Positions 5,702 through 6,791 of a stretch of 6,791 bases of DNA are shown here, in pieces; within the stretch, counting starts at the first letter, position 1, and each line of letters opens with the position of its first letter. The notes under the pieces are model-generated. The model made no database searches and was not told the origin of the DNA. It saw only the letters and a program-made list of their open reading frames with translations. The stretch lies in NCBI GenBank assembly GCA_018648945.1, contig JABGQJ010000420.1, positions 1 to 6,791 of the forward strand, given 5' to 3'. The position numbers and the translations under genes were made by a program. The DNA is from Victivallales bacterium (GTDB taxonomy: Bacteria > Verrucomicrobiota > Lentisphaeria > Oligosphaerales > Lenti-02).

Positions 5702-6791
5702 TCAGTCGCGGACGATGTGCTTCAGCATGCGGGCGGGGTAGCCTTTGAGGGACGGACGAAGGGCCCGCAGCTCCGGGAAAGCGGGGCTGGCGGCTTGCCC
5801 CAGTTGGTGGATGGCCGTAGCGGCGTAGAGCTGACCACTGGCGAGGGGGTTCTCCTTCAGTTCACGGAGAAGCACGGGCAGGGCGCGATCAGCCTCACCG
5901 CGTTGGCCTATGGCCTGGGCGGCGGCGATGCGGACACTGGCTGAGGGGTCCCTGAGGAGAGCTCGGAAACGCGGCAGCAGGGCGTTGTTGCCAAGGTCCT
6001 TGGCGGTGCCGTAGCAGGCCGTGTGGAGGCCAAGTAGGGCCCAGTAGCGCAACGCGGGATCGGGGGAGGCGAGGGCGGTCTGATAGGCGGGCATTGCCCG
6101 GTCGCCGGCCCCGTCGAGGGCCTTGAGATCGAGAATGGCGGCGACGCGTGTCGGGGGCAGGGCCACGCGCCAGTGGGGTGTGGCTTCGTAAGGGTGCGGC
6201 TCGGGCAAGGGAGCGCCGAAGGTCCATTCGACGACCTGGCTGTTGCTGTAGCCCAGGCGAGAAGCTTGGGCCCAGACGGTACCGCCCTCTCGCACGGGAA
6301 CTGGCTCGCTGTAGAGCTGCCATGGCAGCCGTTCCGCGGCCCCGAGATTCGCGCCGTCGACGACGACTTCCAGCAGGTTCATAGAGTAGGTGCGATCCTG
6401 CGGCTGGGGCTTGAGGCTGACCGTGTAGGTGCCGGGCTGCGGGATGTCGACTTCGCCCACCTGGAAGGGCTGGTGGGTATACCAGCCCTTGGTGTTCTGG
6501 ACGACGCCCTCCAGCACGGCCTCGCCCACGGTGAGTCTGTAGGGGCTGCCGCCGCGTCCCTGGCAGGCGGCGATGACGTGAATCGGTACGCGTCCGGCGC
6601 GTGGGATGTTCACTTCCCAGCTGACCCAGGTGCCGACGTCGCGCCAGCCGATGATGCCGCGGTCGGGCGTCTTCTTCAGGCCCTTGCCATGGACCTTGGC
6701 GGCGCGATAGGAGAGGCGGATGCCCCGCGGTCGTTGCTCGGGCGCGCGCTGGTCGATGCGGTAGCGCAGGGAAGCTCCCGGTTCGGGGCAG
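5702..6791 (-). CDS. Multidomain protein, 5' truncated: chitobiase-type sandwich split by a CBM-like module, then HEAT repeats (sulfatase-tail-like)
   Basis: The frame runs from the window edge to a TGA at 5704-5702, giving 362 residues; the GTG at 6613 is internal, since the frame stays open and protein-like upstream of it. Residues 1-13 (CPEPGASLRYRID) and about 156-192 (LPWQLYSEPV, VWAQASRLGYSNSQ) read as the two halves of a chitobiase/Fn3-associated beta-sandwich. Between them, about 24-144 resembles a carbohydrate-binding-like beta-sandwich seen at fucosidase and sulfatase C-termini (KVHGKGL, IGWRDVGTWVSWEV, GTYTVSLKP). Residues about 210-360 are HEAT repeats: DPALRYWALLGL, DPSASVRIAAAQAIGQRG and YAATAIHQLG. 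This combination is known from the C-terminal regions of planctomycete-type sulfatases, so an N-terminal sulfatase domain upstream is a reasonable inference, but no catalytic residue is visible. It is the first visible gene of the likely operon, 29 bases before the barrel gene. Confidence 0.78.
   Translation of the reverse strand, partial: CPEPGASLRYRIDQRAPEQRPRGIRLSYRAAKVHGKGLKKTPDRGIIGWRDVGTWVSWEVNIPRAGRVPIHVIAACQGRGGSPYRLTVGEAVLEGVVQNTKGWYTHQPFQVGEVDIPQPGTYTVSLKPQPQDRTYSMNLLEVVVDGANLGAAERLPWQLYSEPVPVREGGTVWAQASRLGYSNSQVVEWTFGAPLPEPHPYEATPHWRVALPPTRVAAILDLKALDGAGDRAMPAYQTALASPDPALRYWALLGLHTACYGTAKDLGNNALLPRFRALLRDPSASVRIAAAQAIGQRGEADRALPVLLRELKENPLASGQLYAATAIHQLGQAASPAFPELRALRPSLKGYPARMLKHIVRD

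Noticed and set aside
4095..5741. Plus-strand open frames of 309 and 215 residues opposite the GH42-like gene
   Set aside because: Antisense shadows of a gene with clear domain structure and a ribosome binding site; no motifs of their own.
5702..6613. A 303-residue gene starting at the GTG at 6613
   Set aside because: The frame continues without a stop to the window edge and encodes recognisable domain sequence upstream, so this GTG is an internal valine codon.

Overview
The window is visibly GC-rich and tightly packed. It holds four protein-coding genes, all on the minus strand, so transcription runs from right to left. The outer two are cut by the window edges. I see no tRNA, rRNA, CRISPR array, insertion sequence or transposase. 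The gene content is a putative carbohydrate-degradation cluster: large predicted glycosidase-type proteins, Asp-box-like beta-propeller motifs, and a sulfatase-tail-like mix of chitobiase-type beta-sandwich, carbohydrate-binding-like module and HEAT repeats. Together with AGGAG-type ribosome binding sites, this suggests a polysaccharide-degrading bacterium of the Planctomycetota/Lentisphaerota/Verrucomicrobiota group or a similar lineage such as Armatimonadota or Hydrogenedentota. That placement is inferred from gene content, not from a marker gene.

Layout in transcription order. (1) 6791-5702: the C-terminal 362 residues of a multidomain protein. A chitobiase/Fn3-associated-type beta-sandwich appears split by an inserted carbohydrate-binding-like module, and is followed by HEAT repeats. 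The combination resembles the tails of planctomycete-type sulfatases, but any catalytic part lies outside the window. (2) 5672-3639: a 677-residue predicted TIM-barrel glycoside hydrolase with a GH42-like layout (barrel, Rossmann-like domain, C-terminal beta-sandwich). (3) 3540-2029: a 503-residue five-bladed beta-propeller glycosidase-like protein with a C-terminal beta-sandwich. (4) 1990-1: at least 663 residues of another predicted TIM-barrel glycoside hydrolase with a GH20/GH67-like N-terminal alpha/beta domain; its C-terminus is outside the window.

The gaps between genes are 29, 98 and 38 bases and each downstream gene has a Shine-Dalgarno sequence, so one operon is likely. The 98-base gap carries several inverted repeats and an imperfect direct repeat, and is the only place here where internal regulation seems plausible. 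The 38-base gap carries a GC-rich hairpin overlapping the upstream stop codon.

Taken together, the enzymes would be expected to act in sequence on one complex, possibly sulfated, glycan. No transporter, SusC/D pair or regulator is visible, and the substrate cannot be read from the sequence. No family assignment here was checked by a database search.
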